Shown here in pieces: positions 32,403 to 41,018 of a stretch of 47,858 nt of DNA. Position 1 is the first letter of the stretch. Each line of letters starts with the position of its first letter. Source of the stretch: Streptomyces xiaopingdaonensis (GTDB lineage: Bacteria; Actinomycetota; Actinomycetes; Streptomycetales; Streptomycetaceae); assembly GCF_000262345.1 (NCBI RefSeq), contig NZ_AJTQ01000374.1:1-47858 (forward strand), given 5' to 3'. Below the pieces are notes generated by a model, which was not told the origin of the DNA, searched no databases, and worked only from the letters and a program-made list of their open reading frames with translations. The translations under genes and the position numbers were made by a program.

Positions 32403-32432
32403 AATCTAAGGGCTTAGATAGTTTTCGTGCAA
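32403..32432 (-). promoter_or_regulatory. Catabolic operon promoter overlapped by a 7-2-7 palindrome
   Basis: On the minus strand TTGCAC (32427-32432) and TAGATT (32403-32408) are spaced 18 bp apart, a plausible vegetative promoter about 60 bp before the ALDH start. The perfect palindrome ATCTAAG-GG-CTTAGAT (32404-32419) covers the -10 and part of the spacer, where a bound repressor would block polymerase. The same sequence recurs in diverged form upstream of the marR gene. Confidence 0.75.
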
Positions 32433-33070
32433 GCCCCCTCGGAGGAAAACTTCCGCAGCTCGACACAGCGGGGACCTGCGACGCAGCGGCGAACCGAGGG
32501 CGGGATCCCCGTCGTTGGGGTGCTCGGGACGCCTGCCGCCGGACGGTGGGCCGGGCCGGCGGGGCCGGAACGCCCCGGGACGCGGGCGGACCGGGCGGTC
32601 CGGGGGCTGTTCTGGTCGAGGACGCGGCGCCGAGAGTGCACAGCGCCCTCGACGGCCATTCCGGGAGCGGCGGTCGGACGTACCGGACAGCGCTCGGCGT
32701 CGGCCTCCTCGCTCCGGCGGCCGATCCCCTCGCGCGCGAGCGCGGCCGGCGCCGGAGGTGCCGTTGCGCGGAGCGGCCTCGGAAGAAGCGGGACGCAACC
32801 CCGCTGGTCGGGCGCCTAGCTGTCGACGGCTGTCGAACCGGGGCGGGAGAGCAACTGCCAACCAGGCCGGACCGGGACCTGGTTCACCGCGCACCGACCT
32901 CGCGGCTCACGGCTGCCCGCAAGTGACCGGAACCCGATCACTGCCCAACCGACGTGCCACTCACCGCGGTTCGCCGCACACCCGCCCGCGTGGGATCACC
33001 GACGACCGGCGCCCAGCGGTCGTACGGAAACCACCGACGACAACCGGAGCCGGCCGGCACGTGTGCCCCG
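32433..33070. other. Non-coding stretch between the catabolic operon and RpiR-like gene
   Basis: About 640 bp in which I see no gene. Open frames on both strands give Arg/Gly/Pro-rich translations without family features. It marks the edge of the catabolic block and may contain decayed sequence. Confidence 0.4.
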
Positions 33071-33907
33071 TCACTCCGCGAAGAGCCCCCGCTCCGCCGC
33101 GCTGGCGTCGAACTCTTCCAACCGCGCCTGAGCGTCGGGGAGTTCGTCGCACATCGCCTCCAGCAGCACCCGGCCGAGGAGCATCGGGCCGCACGCGGTG
33201 TCGAAGGAGAGGCCCGTGCCGACGTCCGCCGGGAGCAGCAGATCGTCCGGGTGCGCGACGGGCGCGAAGGCGCTGTCCGCGACCGTGACGATCCGCAGCC
33301 CCGCGCTCCGCGCGTGCTCCAACGCGCCCACCACCTCCACCGGATGGCGCGGCAGCGCGAAGCACAGCAGCGCACCGGCGCCGGCCCGGACGCTCGCGTC
33401 GAGCCGGTCGCGGAGCATCGAGCCGCCCTCGGTGAGCGGCCGGACGTCGGGGTGGACCTTGGCCGCGAAGTAGGAGAAGCCGCTCGCCTGCGCGGCGGCG
33501 GCACGCAGCCCGAGCACGGGCAGCGGCCGCGAGCCGGCGAGGAGCCGCGCCGCGCGCACCACGGGCGCCGGCTCGGCGAGGAGTGCGGCGAGACGGCGGA
33601 GGTTGGCGATCTCGGCCTGCACCGCCTGCTGGTACTCGCCGAGCGGAGCCCCCTCGTCCGCCTCGGCTCCCGCCGGCGCCGACTCGCGGAGGTAGCGGCG
33701 GAGCGCCGGGTAGCCGTCGAAGCCGAGCGCCACGGCGAAGCGGGTCACGGACGGCTGGCTGACGCCGGCGAGTTCGGCGAGCTCGACGCTGGAGAGGAAC
33801 GGCGCCTCGGCCGCGCGGCGCACCAGGCTGTGCGCGATACGGCGCTGCGTCGGGGTCAGCCTGCGCCCCTCGAAGAGCCGCTGCAGCCGCGCGCTCGGGC
33901 TCGCCAT
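33071..33907 (-). CDS. RpiR/MurR-family regulator (HTH plus SIS domain)
   Basis: Regulator of 278 aa. The N-terminal helix-turn-helix (roughly residues 5-75) contains LTPTQRRIAHSLVRRAAEAP and LAGVSQPSVTRFAVALGFDG. A SIS fold follows from about residue 110, with VLGLRAAAAQASGFSYFAAK and IVTVADSAFAPVAHPDD; this fold usually binds phosphosugars. The ATG at 33907 has GGAGGA upstream. Unusually, the SIS Ser/Thr-rich ligand loop reads GLRAAAAQAS, so the ligand may differ from a sugar phosphate. No sugar metabolism genes lie nearby. A role in hut regulation is possible, but nothing in the sequence shows it. Confidence 0.88.
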   Translation of the reverse strand: MASPSARLQRLFEGRRLTPTQRRIAHSLVRRAAEAPFLSSVELAELAGVSQPSVTRFAVALGFDGYPALRRYLRESAPAGAEADEGAPLGEYQQAVQAEIANLRRLAALLAEPAPVVRAARLLAGSRPLPVLGLRAAAAQASGFSYFAAKVHPDVRPLTEGGSMLRDRLDASVRAGAGALLCFALPRHPVEVVGALEHARSAGLRIVTVADSAFAPVAHPDDLLLPADVGTGLSFDTACGPMLLGRVLLEAMCDELPDAQARLEEFDASAAERGLFAE

Positions 33908-34053
33908 CCCGTCTCTCCTCCCGTGCCTCAGCGGCCCGCGCCGCAGGCCGTCCCGCCGACTCTACGGGCGCCGGCGCGCGCCGTCTCCAGCCAGCCCCGA
34001 TCCGGGGGCTAGCCCCACTGCGCCCCCGGGGCCGGCGCCGTACCGTACCCGGC

Positions 34054-34497
34054 ATGAACGCTGGCGATTCCGACCTGAAGCGCGACATCGACGCCGCCAT
34101 CGGGACCCGCAAGGAGCTGGGCCCCGAGTACGAGACGGCCCTCGTCGAGTCCTTCCTGGAAAAGATGGAGGAGCGGTTCGACTCCGTCGTCGACAAGCGC
34201 GTGCGGCGGCAGTTGGCCGAGCAGCAGATGGTCGTCGCCCGCGGCGACACGCGCCCGCGCCGCACCCAGCAGCACTCGTCCGGACTCCCCGACGGCCTCG
34301 GCGCACGGCTCGGCCTCGCCGTCGTCTCCCTCGTCCTCGCCATACCACTCTCCGCGATCGCGGCGGTCAACGCGGGACTCGCCGGGCTCCTCACCTGCTG
34401 GGGCGGCATCGTCGCCGTCAACGCGGTACAGGCGAGCCGCTCGTGGTTCCCACCGCCCGAGACCCGACGCAAGGACCGCGGCGGCGACGGGGGTTGA
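34054..34497 (+). CDS. Small integral membrane protein, conserved in streptomycetes
   Basis: Protein of 147 aa from the ATG at 34054. A charged N-terminal half (residues 1-75) has SDLKRDIDAAIGTRKELGPE and a helical Glu/Arg-rich stretch. Two transmembrane helices follow at about 84-105 (LGLAVVSLVLAIPLSAIAAV) and 108-127 (LAGLLTCWGGIVAVNAVQAS), then a short basic tail. I recognise the type from Streptomyces genomes but know no function. A short GGGGCTAGCCCC palindrome lies 38 nt upstream, between the divergent regulator and this gene. Confidence 0.75.
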   Translation: MNAGDSDLKRDIDAAIGTRKELGPEYETALVESFLEKMEERFDSVVDKRVRRQLAEQQMVVARGDTRPRRTQQHSSGLPDGLGARLGLAVVSLVLAIPLSAIAAVNAGLAGLLTCWGGIVAVNAVQASRSWFPPPETRRKDRGGDGG

Positions 34498-34866
34498 GTC
34501 AGCGGGCCCGGAGCGCTCCGCGGAAGCCCACCGATTCGCACAACAAGGCGGGGACCGCCGCACCCCGGTACGCGTAGTACCGGGGGCGGGACGACGACGG
34601 CCCCCGCCGGACGCGCACCGGGTCAGGACCGGCCGCGCCTGGGCGTCGGTGGAGGTCCGGGAGCCGCTCCGGAGGTCCGCTGACGCCGATGGACTCCACT
34701 CTGGGGTATGCGTGTTAACCGGGGTTTTCGGCGTGGTGACAGTCGGATTGGGGCAGCCGATCCGGCGTGACGGACGGCGTCCCCCGGCGGCTGCGCAGGC
34801 TCCGAGCGCAGAGTCCCGTGCCCCGCGCGAGCTGTGGAGAGGTGCGGCCGTGCGGTGTCCTCCGCC
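34498..34866. other. Intergenic gap downstream of small membrane protein
   Basis: The 369-bp gap between convergent genes holds one clear hairpin (34563-34585) and no supported gene. Confidence 0.5.
34563..34585. terminator. Hairpin downstream of membrane protein gene
   Basis: A 9-bp perfect stem (34563-34571 with 34577-34585) with 5-nt loop GCGTA, 65 nt past the stop. Confidence 0.55.
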
Positions 34867-36030
34867 TCAGAGCGCCGACAGGATCTGGACGGTCGTCAGC
34901 CCGGTGAACGTACCGATGAAGGAACCCATCAGGGCGAACAGCACGCCGACCGGCACGAGTTGGCGGTTGAACGCGCTGGCCACCACGGGGGCCGAGGCGA
35001 TGCCTCCGACGTTGGCGGTGCTGGCCACGGCCAGGCTGAACAGCTCGACGCGGGCGAGCTTCGCGTACGCCGCCAGGATGCCGAGGTGCACCAGCAGAAC
35101 CACCACGCCCGCGGCCAGATAGAGCGGCGCCTCGGTGAGCGAACTGAAATCGGACTCGGAGGCGATGATGCCGACGATGACGTACAGCATCACCACTGCG
35201 AGCTCGGAGGAGCCGGCGGTCCTGCCGAGCGGCGTGGAGGCGATGACCAGCCCGAGCACGCTGACGAAGAGGATCGCCCAGGTGGTGCTGTTGACGACCG
35301 CGCCGAGTTCGGGCAGTTGACCGCCGAGCCAGGTCGCCAGGGCGGAGGCGAAGAGGCTGAAACCGATCAGAGCCATGAGCGACGCCAGGTCGATCGGGGC
35401 CTTCCGCGCCTCGTCCTTCTCCGTGTCGGCATCGGTCCGGGTGTCGAGGTAGGTGGTGTCGGCCCGCGTCCAGCGGTTGAAGCGGCCGGAGAAGCCGACG
35501 GAGCCGAACATCAACAGCAGCCACAGCGAATACAGAACCGTGTCCACGATGAGCACGTAGCCGAAGATCCGCTCCGGCGCGTGCACGATCCCCTGCACCG
35601 CCACCATGTTCGCGGACCCGCCCGTCCACGACCCGGCGAGCGCGCCCAGCGCCTTGTGCGCCTCGGGATGCAGCCAAGCCTTGAAGACCAGGTAGGTGAC
35701 GACGAACCCGACGACGATGCCGAGCGACGCGACGAAGAACGTCAGCAGCAACTTGGGGCCGAGCTTGACGATCTGCCGCAGGTCGCACTGGAAGAGGAGC
35801 AGCAGGATCATCGCCGGCAGAAGGGCGTCCTGGACGGCGGTGCCGGTCGCCTCCACCGACTCGGAGTCGCCGAAGACACCGACGGTGTTCAACAGCGCCG
35901 CGCCCAGGTACAGCAGCACGAAACCCGGTACGTACCTGAAGACACGGTAGTTGCGCCGCTGCGTCAGATAGACGATGCACGCGGCCAGGGCCAGCAGGAC
36001 GCCGAGGTAGAGAAAACCGTCGGTGATCAT
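34867..36030 (-). CDS. DUF819-family multispanning membrane protein
   Basis: Protein of 387 aa with about ten hydrophobic helices, beginning FLYLGVLLALAACIVYLTQR. The family core is recognisable in AGSWTGGSANMVAVQGIV, where the GSWTGGSANM motif is diagnostic of DUF819 (YjcL-like), and in the second half LFSLAVASTANVGGIASAPV. The two halves look like an internal duplication, as in carrier proteins of the keto-acid or citrate type. The substrate is unknown. Transcribed alone: the neighbours are a convergent gene on one side and the CBS terminator on the other. Confidence 0.88.
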   Translation of the reverse strand: MITDGFLYLGVLLALAACIVYLTQRRNYRVFRYVPGFVLLYLGAALLNTVGVFGDSESVEATGTAVQDALLPAMILLLLFQCDLRQIVKLGPKLLLTFFVASLGIVVGFVVTYLVFKAWLHPEAHKALGALAGSWTGGSANMVAVQGIVHAPERIFGYVLIVDTVLYSLWLLLMFGSVGFSGRFNRWTRADTTYLDTRTDADTEKDEARKAPIDLASLMALIGFSLFASALATWLGGQLPELGAVVNSTTWAILFVSVLGLVIASTPLGRTAGSSELAVVMLYVIVGIIASESDFSSLTEAPLYLAAGVVVLLVHLGILAAYAKLARVELFSLAVASTANVGGIASAPVVASAFNRQLVPVGVLFALMGSFIGTFTGLTTVQILSAL

Positions 36031-36340
36031 ATGCGCGTGGCCACGACCGTTGCCGGGGCGGTTCCGACGGTGTCCGGAGCGTGCGAAGTGAGGTGGATCA
36101 TCGGAGCATTGTGCACGCGTTGATCGCCTGTGTCAGTGGTCGCACGGCTCGCCTCCGCCTCGACGCAACACCCGAGGACCGCCGGCCGGCACGGACGCTT
36201 CCCCGTCACCGCGACCCCGGGCGGAGAAAGGAAACGGCCCCGCCTCGCGGACGGGGCCGCTCCTCTCGTCGGACGACACCCCCACCTCCGACCGTCGGAG
36301 GGCTGCGGCCCGACTCGGCCGACGCGGGCCGGGCCCTCCC
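36031..36340. other. Intergenic gap between CBS and DUF819 genes
   Basis: 310 bp containing the CBS terminator (36235-36259) and presumably the promoter of the DUF819 gene. No coding sequence supported. Confidence 0.5.
36235..36259 (-). terminator. Terminator of cystathionine beta-synthase gene
   Basis: An 8-bp stem (36235-36242 with 36252-36259) is followed on the minus strand by TTTCCTTTC, a T-rich run rare in this GC-rich sequence. It lies 80 nt past the CBS stop, fitting intrinsic termination. Confidence 0.75.
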
Positions 36341-37732
36341 TCAAGCCGTGACCGTCTCTCCCGCAAGGAACGCCAGCAGGTCCTGGCGGCTCACCACGCC
36401 GACGGGCTTTCCGCCGTCGAGGACGACGGCCGCGTCGGCGCGCTCCAGGACCGTCATCAGTTCCGCGACCGCCTCGCCCGAGCCGACGTGCGGCAGGGGG
36501 GCGCTCATGTGCTTCTCCAGGCGGTCGTCGAGCGACGCCCGCTGGGCGAACAGACCGTCGAGGAGTTCGCGTTCGACGACGGAGCCGATCACCTCGGCCG
36601 CCATCACGTCGGGGTGTCCGGCCCCGGGCTTGACCACAGGCATCTGCGAGACGCCGTACTCGCGCAGCACCTCGATCGCCTCGCCGACCGTCTCGTCGGG
36701 GTGCATGTGGACGAGCGAGGGCATCGGGCCCTCCTTGTGGCGGAGCACGTCGCCGACGCGGGCCGCGTGCTGGCCGCCGTCGAGGAAGCCGTAGTCGTTC
36801 ATCCACTCGTCGTTGAAGATCTTGCTCAGGTAGCCGCGTCCGCCGTCGGGGAGGAGCACCACCACCACGTCGTCGGGCCCGAGGCCGCGCGCCACCTCCA
36901 GCGCGCCCATGACGGCCATGCCGCAGGAGCCGCCGACGAGGAGGCCCTCCTCCTTGGCGAGGCGGCGGGTCATCTGGAAGGAGTCCCGGTCCGAGACGGC
37001 GACGATGTCGTCGCAGACCTTGCGGTCGTAGGTGTCGGGCCAGAAATCCTCACCGACGCCCTCGACTAGGTACGGGCGCCCCGACCCGCCGGAGTAGACG
37101 GAGCCCTCGGGGTCGGCGCCGACGATCCGCACCGCGCCCTCGCTCGCCTCCTTGAGGTACCGGCCCGTCCCGCTGATCGTCCCGCCGGTGCCGATGCCGG
37201 CGACGAAGTGGGTGATCCGCCCCTCCGTCTGCTGCCACACCTCGGGGCCCGTCGTCTCGTAGTGGGAGCGGGGGTTGTCCGGGTTGCTGTACTGGTCGGG
37301 CTTCCAGGCGCCGGGCGTCTCGCGGACCAGGCGGTCGGAGACGTTGTAGTAGGAGTCCGGGTGACCGGGGTCGACCGCCGTCGGGCAGACGACCACCTCG
37401 GCGCCGTAGGCACGGAGCACGTTGATCTTGTCGGTCGAGACCTTGTCGGGGCAGACGAAGAGGCACCTGTACCCCTTGCGTTGGGCGACGATCGCCAGCC
37501 CGACTCCGGTGTTCCCCGAGGTCGGCTCGACGATGGTGCCGCCCGGCTGCAACTTCCCCGACGCCTCCGCCTCCTCGATCATCCGGACCGCGATGCGGTC
37601 CTTGACCGACCCTCCGGGGTTGAAGTACTCGATCTTGGCGAGGACGGTCGCCTCGATCCCTTCCGTGACTGAGTTCAGCTTGAGCAGCGGGGTGTTGCCG
37701 ACAAGCTCGATCATCGAGTCGTGATACTGCAC
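36341..37732 (-). CDS. Cystathionine beta-synthase with CBS-pair domain
   Basis: PLP enzyme of 463 aa that condenses serine (or O-acetylserine) with homocysteine to cystathionine in transsulfuration. The fold-type II catalytic domain has NPGGSVKDRIAVRMIEEAE with the PLP lysine, the PTSGNTGVGLAIVAQRKGY loop, and the phosphate-binding GIGTGGTISGTG. A C-terminal pair of CBS motifs (about residues 340-460: SLVHMHPDETVGEAIEVL, DAAVVLDGGKPVGVVSRQDL) may bind an adenosyl ligand for allosteric control. The GTG at 37732 with GGAG upstream gives the family N terminus VQYHDSMIELVGNTPLL. Without the tail, a cysteine synthase would be the alternative. Confidence 0.92.
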   Translation of the reverse strand: MQYHDSMIELVGNTPLLKLNSVTEGIEATVLAKIEYFNPGGSVKDRIAVRMIEEAEASGKLQPGGTIVEPTSGNTGVGLAIVAQRKGYRCLFVCPDKVSTDKINVLRAYGAEVVVCPTAVDPGHPDSYYNVSDRLVRETPGAWKPDQYSNPDNPRSHYETTGPEVWQQTEGRITHFVAGIGTGGTISGTGRYLKEASEGAVRIVGADPEGSVYSGGSGRPYLVEGVGEDFWPDTYDRKVCDDIVAVSDRDSFQMTRRLAKEEGLLVGGSCGMAVMGALEVARGLGPDDVVVVLLPDGGRGYLSKIFNDEWMNDYGFLDGGQHAARVGDVLRHKEGPMPSLVHMHPDETVGEAIEVLREYGVSQMPVVKPGAGHPDVMAAEVIGSVVERELLDGLFAQRASLDDRLEKHMSAPLPHVGSGEAVAELMTVLERADAAVVLDGGKPVGVVSRQDLLAFLAGETVTA

Positions 37733-38157
37733 CGTGGTCTCCGTGCGTCTCGGGGCGGCACCGTCGCTCGCCCGTGGCGACACCGTATGAGAGGTGTTCG
37801 CTCCTTGGGTACTCCGCGTCGATCTTCTCCGTGCGGCACACGGCGGAGCACGGACGCCGTACGCGCACGCCGGCGCACCCGGACGCCAGGGGGACCGCGC
37901 CGGGAGGCGGGGCTCTCGCACGGACGTCCGGCGGAAGCGGCGCACGGTCGAGCTGAGGTGACGCGCGGGGCGAGCAACATGCGCACGGCTGAAGGGCGTT
38001 GCAGGATCGGCCTCACGGGGCAACACAGTCAGTGAGGGGCACGCGCGGAGCACCGCGCCCCCGCCCCGCGACCCTGGCTCCCCCACGAGAGCCGCGCCCG
38101 GGCTCCCTCACACGAGAGAGTCGACCCACACGCACACGCGGGAGGCGGACCAGCAAA
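37733..38157. other. Divergent region between CBS and SGNH hydrolase genes
   Basis: 425 bp that must hold two divergent promoters. I find no convincing promoter boxes or operator, and no gene. Confidence 0.4.
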
Positions 38158-39321
38158 ATGCCGATGTCGAAGGCGGCGAGCGCCAGAGTGGCCCGGCGGA
38201 TCGCAACCGCCGCTGCCTACGGAAGCGGCGGCCTCGGGCTGCTCGGAGGAGCCGCCGTGGGCCTGCTCTTCACCGAGGTGCAGCTCGCCAAACGAAAGGT
38301 CGGCGGCACCGTCGGTGAACCACCACCGTCCGACGGACGGTACGGAGCCGCCTTCACGGAACGCTCAACGCCCTTGCGGCCGCTGCAACTTGCCTTCCTC
38401 GGCGACTCGACTGCCGCGGGCCTCGGAGTCCACCACGCACGGCACACGCCGGGCGGCCGGCTCGCCTCGGCGCTCGCCGCAGTCGCGGAGCGCCCCGTGG
38501 AGCTGCAGAACGTCGCGCTCTCCGGCGCCCAGTCCGACGACCTCGAACGCCAGGTCACCATGGTGCTCGGCGCCCGCGAGGCAGGCGCCGCGCCCGACGT
38601 GTGCGTCGTCATCATCGGCGCCAACGACGTCACCCACCGGATGCCGCCCGCCCGTTCGGTGCGGCACCTCTCCGACGCGGTGGCGAGACTCCGCACCGCC
38701 GGGTGCGAAGTGATCGTCGGCACCTGCCCCGACCTCGGCACGATCGAGCCGGTCGGACAGCCGCTGCGCTGGATCGCGCGGCGGCTGTCGCGTCAGTTGG
38801 CGGCGGCGCAGACGATCGCGGTCGTCGAGGAGGGCGGTCGCACCGTCTCGCTGAGCGACCTGCTCGGCCCGGAGTTCGCCGCCAACCCCGACGAACTGTT
38901 CGGCCCCGACAACTACCACCCTTCGACGGAGGGTTACGCCACCGCGGCCATGGCCGTGCTCCCCACGCTCTGCGCCGCGCTCGGCCTCTGGCCGACGGAG
39001 GACGAGCACCCGGTCGCGTCGCGGCGCGAGGGCATCCTGCCCGTCGCGCGCGCGGCAGCCGAGGCGGCTGCCGAAGGCGGCACGGAGGTCGCCGGCGTGC
39101 GCGGGCCCTGGGCGCTGCTCAAGCACAGGCGGCGTCGGCGGCTGCCCCCGCCGGAGGACGTCGGCGTGGAGCACACCCGCGCGCCGGAGTCCGCCGAGCC
39201 TCCCGCGCGCGGCGAGGCACCCGCCTCGCGACGCGCCCCCGGTGAGCCCGGGGCGACCGGGACGCCGGAGCGGACGGAGGAGCTGGGGGACGCCAACTCC
39301 CGCTCGGGCGGCACGGGTTGA
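38158..39321 (+). CDS. SGNH/GDSL-family hydrolase
   Basis: Esterase/lipase-like protein of 387 aa. After a basic start, a hydrophobic helix at about residues 18-37 (AAAYGSGGLGLLGGAAVGLL) probably anchors or exports it. The SGNH blocks are complete: FLGDSTAAGLGVHH with the Ser nucleophile, Gly in NVALSGAQSDDLE, Asn in IIGANDVTHRM, and Asp/His in FGPDNYHPSTEGYA. The C-terminal 100 residues are Ala/Glu/Pro-rich and probably disordered. An ATG six bases further on (38164) is an alternative start. The substrate is unknown. A short gap separates it from the downstream thiolase gene. Confidence 0.87.
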   Translation: MPMSKAASARVARRIATAAAYGSGGLGLLGGAAVGLLFTEVQLAKRKVGGTVGEPPPSDGRYGAAFTERSTPLRPLQLAFLGDSTAAGLGVHHARHTPGGRLASALAAVAERPVELQNVALSGAQSDDLERQVTMVLGAREAGAAPDVCVVIIGANDVTHRMPPARSVRHLSDAVARLRTAGCEVIVGTCPDLGTIEPVGQPLRWIARRLSRQLAAAQTIAVVEEGGRTVSLSDLLGPEFAANPDELFGPDNYHPSTEGYATAAMAVLPTLCAALGLWPTEDEHPVASRREGILPVARAAAEAAAEGGTEVAGVRGPWALLKHRRRRRLPPPEDVGVEHTRAPESAEPPARGEAPASRRAPGEPGATGTPERTEELGDANSRSGGTG

Positions 39322-39425
39322 CGCTCCGCGCCGGACGACAGGACTGCCGCGCGCAGGCCGTCCGTACCGCCCGCCACCCACAGAGCGCTCGCTTAGAAAG
39401 AGGCGGGCATCACACGCCTCCGACC

Positions 39426-39454
39426 GTGACCGGCACGCTACGTGCGGGTAGCTT
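39426..39454 (+). promoter_or_regulatory. Candidate thiolase promoter
   Basis: GTGACC (39426-39431) and TAGCTT (39449-39454) are spaced 17 bp apart, 55 bp before the thiolase ATG. The -10 fits TAGnnT; the -35 is a partial match to TTGACn. Confidence 0.4.
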
Positions 39455-39508
39455 CCCGCTTGAGACCGCCGTCCCCGCGCGCCGAAACGCGTACCCACAG
39501 GAGCCGTG

Positions 39509-40729
39509 ATGCCCGAAGCCGTCATCGTGTCCGCCGCCCGCTCGCCGATCGGCCGGGCCTTCAAGGGGTCGCTGAAGGACGTGCGCCCCGACGACCTCAC
39601 CGCGGAGATCGTCCGTACCGCGCTCGCCAAGGTCCCCGAGCTCGACCCGCGGCAGATCGACGACCTGATGCTCGGCTGCGGCCTCCCCGGCGGCGAGCAG
39701 GGGCACAACCTCGGCCGCGTCGTCGCCGTCCAGCTCGGCATGGACCAACTGCCGGGGTGCACGGTCACCCGCTACTGCTCCTCCTCGCTCCAGACGAGCC
39801 GCATGGCGATGCACGCGATCAAGGCGGGCGAGGGCGACGTCTTCGTCTCGGCCGGCGTCGAGACCGTCTCGCGCCAGGTCAACGGCAGCTCCGACGGCAT
39901 GCCCGGCACCCACAACCCGCTCTTCGCCGAGGCCGAGGCCCGCACCGCGGCCGTCGCGGAGCAGGGTGCGGAGAACTGGACCGACCCGCGCGATGACGGC
40001 AAGGTCCCCGACGTCTACCTCGCGATGGGCCAGACCGCGGAGAACCTCGCCCGGCACAAGGGCGTCAGCCGCCGGGAGATGGACGAGTTCGGCGTCCGCT
40101 CGCAGAACCTCGCGGAGAAGGCGCTCGCCGACGGCTTCTGGGAGCGCGAGATCACCCCGGTCACCACGCCGGACGGCACGGTGGTGAGCAAGGACGACGG
40201 GCCCCGCGCCGGGGTCACGCTGGAAGGGGTCGAGGGCCTGAAGCCGGTCTTCCGTCCCGACGGCCGCGTCACGGCGGGCAACTGCTGCCCGCTCAACGAC
40301 GGTGCGGCGGCGCTGGTGATCATGTCGGACACCAAGGCACGGGAGCTGGGGCTCACGCCGCTCGCGCGGATCGTCTCGACGGGCGTCTCGGGGCTCTCCC
40401 CCGAGATCATGGGCTACGGCCCCGTCGAGGCGAGCAGACAGGCGCTCTCCCGCGCCGGGATGTCGGTCTCCGACATCGACCTGGTGGAGATCAACGAGGC
40501 GTTCGCGGCGCAGGTGATCCCCTCCTACCAGGACCTCGGCATCGACCTCGACAAGCTCAACGTCAACGGCGGCGCCATCGCCGTCGGCCACCCCTTCGGC
40601 ATGACGGGCGCACGGATCACGACGACGCTCCTCAACTCCCTCCAGTGGCACGACAAGCAGTTCGGCCTGGAGACGATGTGCGTCGGCGGCGGCCAGGGCA
40701 TGGCGATGGTGCTGGAGCGCCTGAGCTGA
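39509..40729 (+). CDS. Acetyl-CoA acetyltransferase (thiolase)
   Basis: Thiolase of 406 aa for acetoacetyl-CoA formation or beta-ketothiolysis. The nucleophile Cys is in TRYCSSSLQTSRMAMHAI near residue 91, the second signature NVNGGAIAVGHPFGMTGAR holds the catalytic His, and the C-terminal Cys is in MCVGGGQGMAMVLE. ATG at 39509 is preferred over GTG at 39506 because AGGAG sits five bases before the ATG and only two before the GTG. It stands alone with its own terminator, so it is probably a housekeeping fatty acid or PHB-type thiolase rather than part of the aromatic pathway 7 kb away. Confidence 0.93.
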   Translation: MPEAVIVSAARSPIGRAFKGSLKDVRPDDLTAEIVRTALAKVPELDPRQIDDLMLGCGLPGGEQGHNLGRVVAVQLGMDQLPGCTVTRYCSSSLQTSRMAMHAIKAGEGDVFVSAGVETVSRQVNGSSDGMPGTHNPLFAEAEARTAAVAEQGAENWTDPRDDGKVPDVYLAMGQTAENLARHKGVSRREMDEFGVRSQNLAEKALADGFWEREITPVTTPDGTVVSKDDGPRAGVTLEGVEGLKPVFRPDGRVTAGNCCPLNDGAAALVIMSDTKARELGLTPLARIVSTGVSGLSPEIMGYGPVEASRQALSRAGMSVSDIDLVEINEAFAAQVIPSYQDLGIDLDKLNVNGGAIAVGHPFGMTGARITTTLLNSLQWHDKQFGLETMCVGGGQGMAMVLERLS

Positions 40730-40761
40730 ACGGCTCCGCACCGGAGGCTTCCGTGCCGCGT

Positions 40762-40799
40762 CACCGCGCCCGCCCGCCGTCCCGCGGGCGGGCGCGGTG
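40762..40799 (+). terminator. Thiolase terminator
   Basis: A perfect 16-bp stem (40762-40777 with 40784-40799) and 6-nt loop CGTCCC begin 33 nt after the thiolase stop. Confidence 0.8.
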
Positions 40800-41018
40800 T
40801 GTGTCCGCGGTGATACACGGGCGAGACCGAAGCGGCCCCAGGATGTGACATATCCCCGAAGTGCCCCGTGTTTCACCAGGTCACAGCGGTGACCCGGGCA
40901 CGGCCGACAACCGCCACCTGTCCCTTTGGGTCCGGTTTGCTCTACGGTCGAAGAGCTTTGAGGAGACAGCTTGTTGTAGGAATTCAGGGGGAGTAGGACC
41001 GGAACCGGGAGTACGTCA

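Noticed and set aside
32406..32894. Open frames in the 640-bp gap beside the catabolic operon
   Set aside because: Arg/Gly/Pro-rich translations and no ribosome sites; they also cover the promoter and operator.
34005..34016. GGGGCTAGCCCC palindrome upstream of the small membrane protein gene
   Set aside because: Only 12 bp and GC-rich; too easily found by chance to call an operator.
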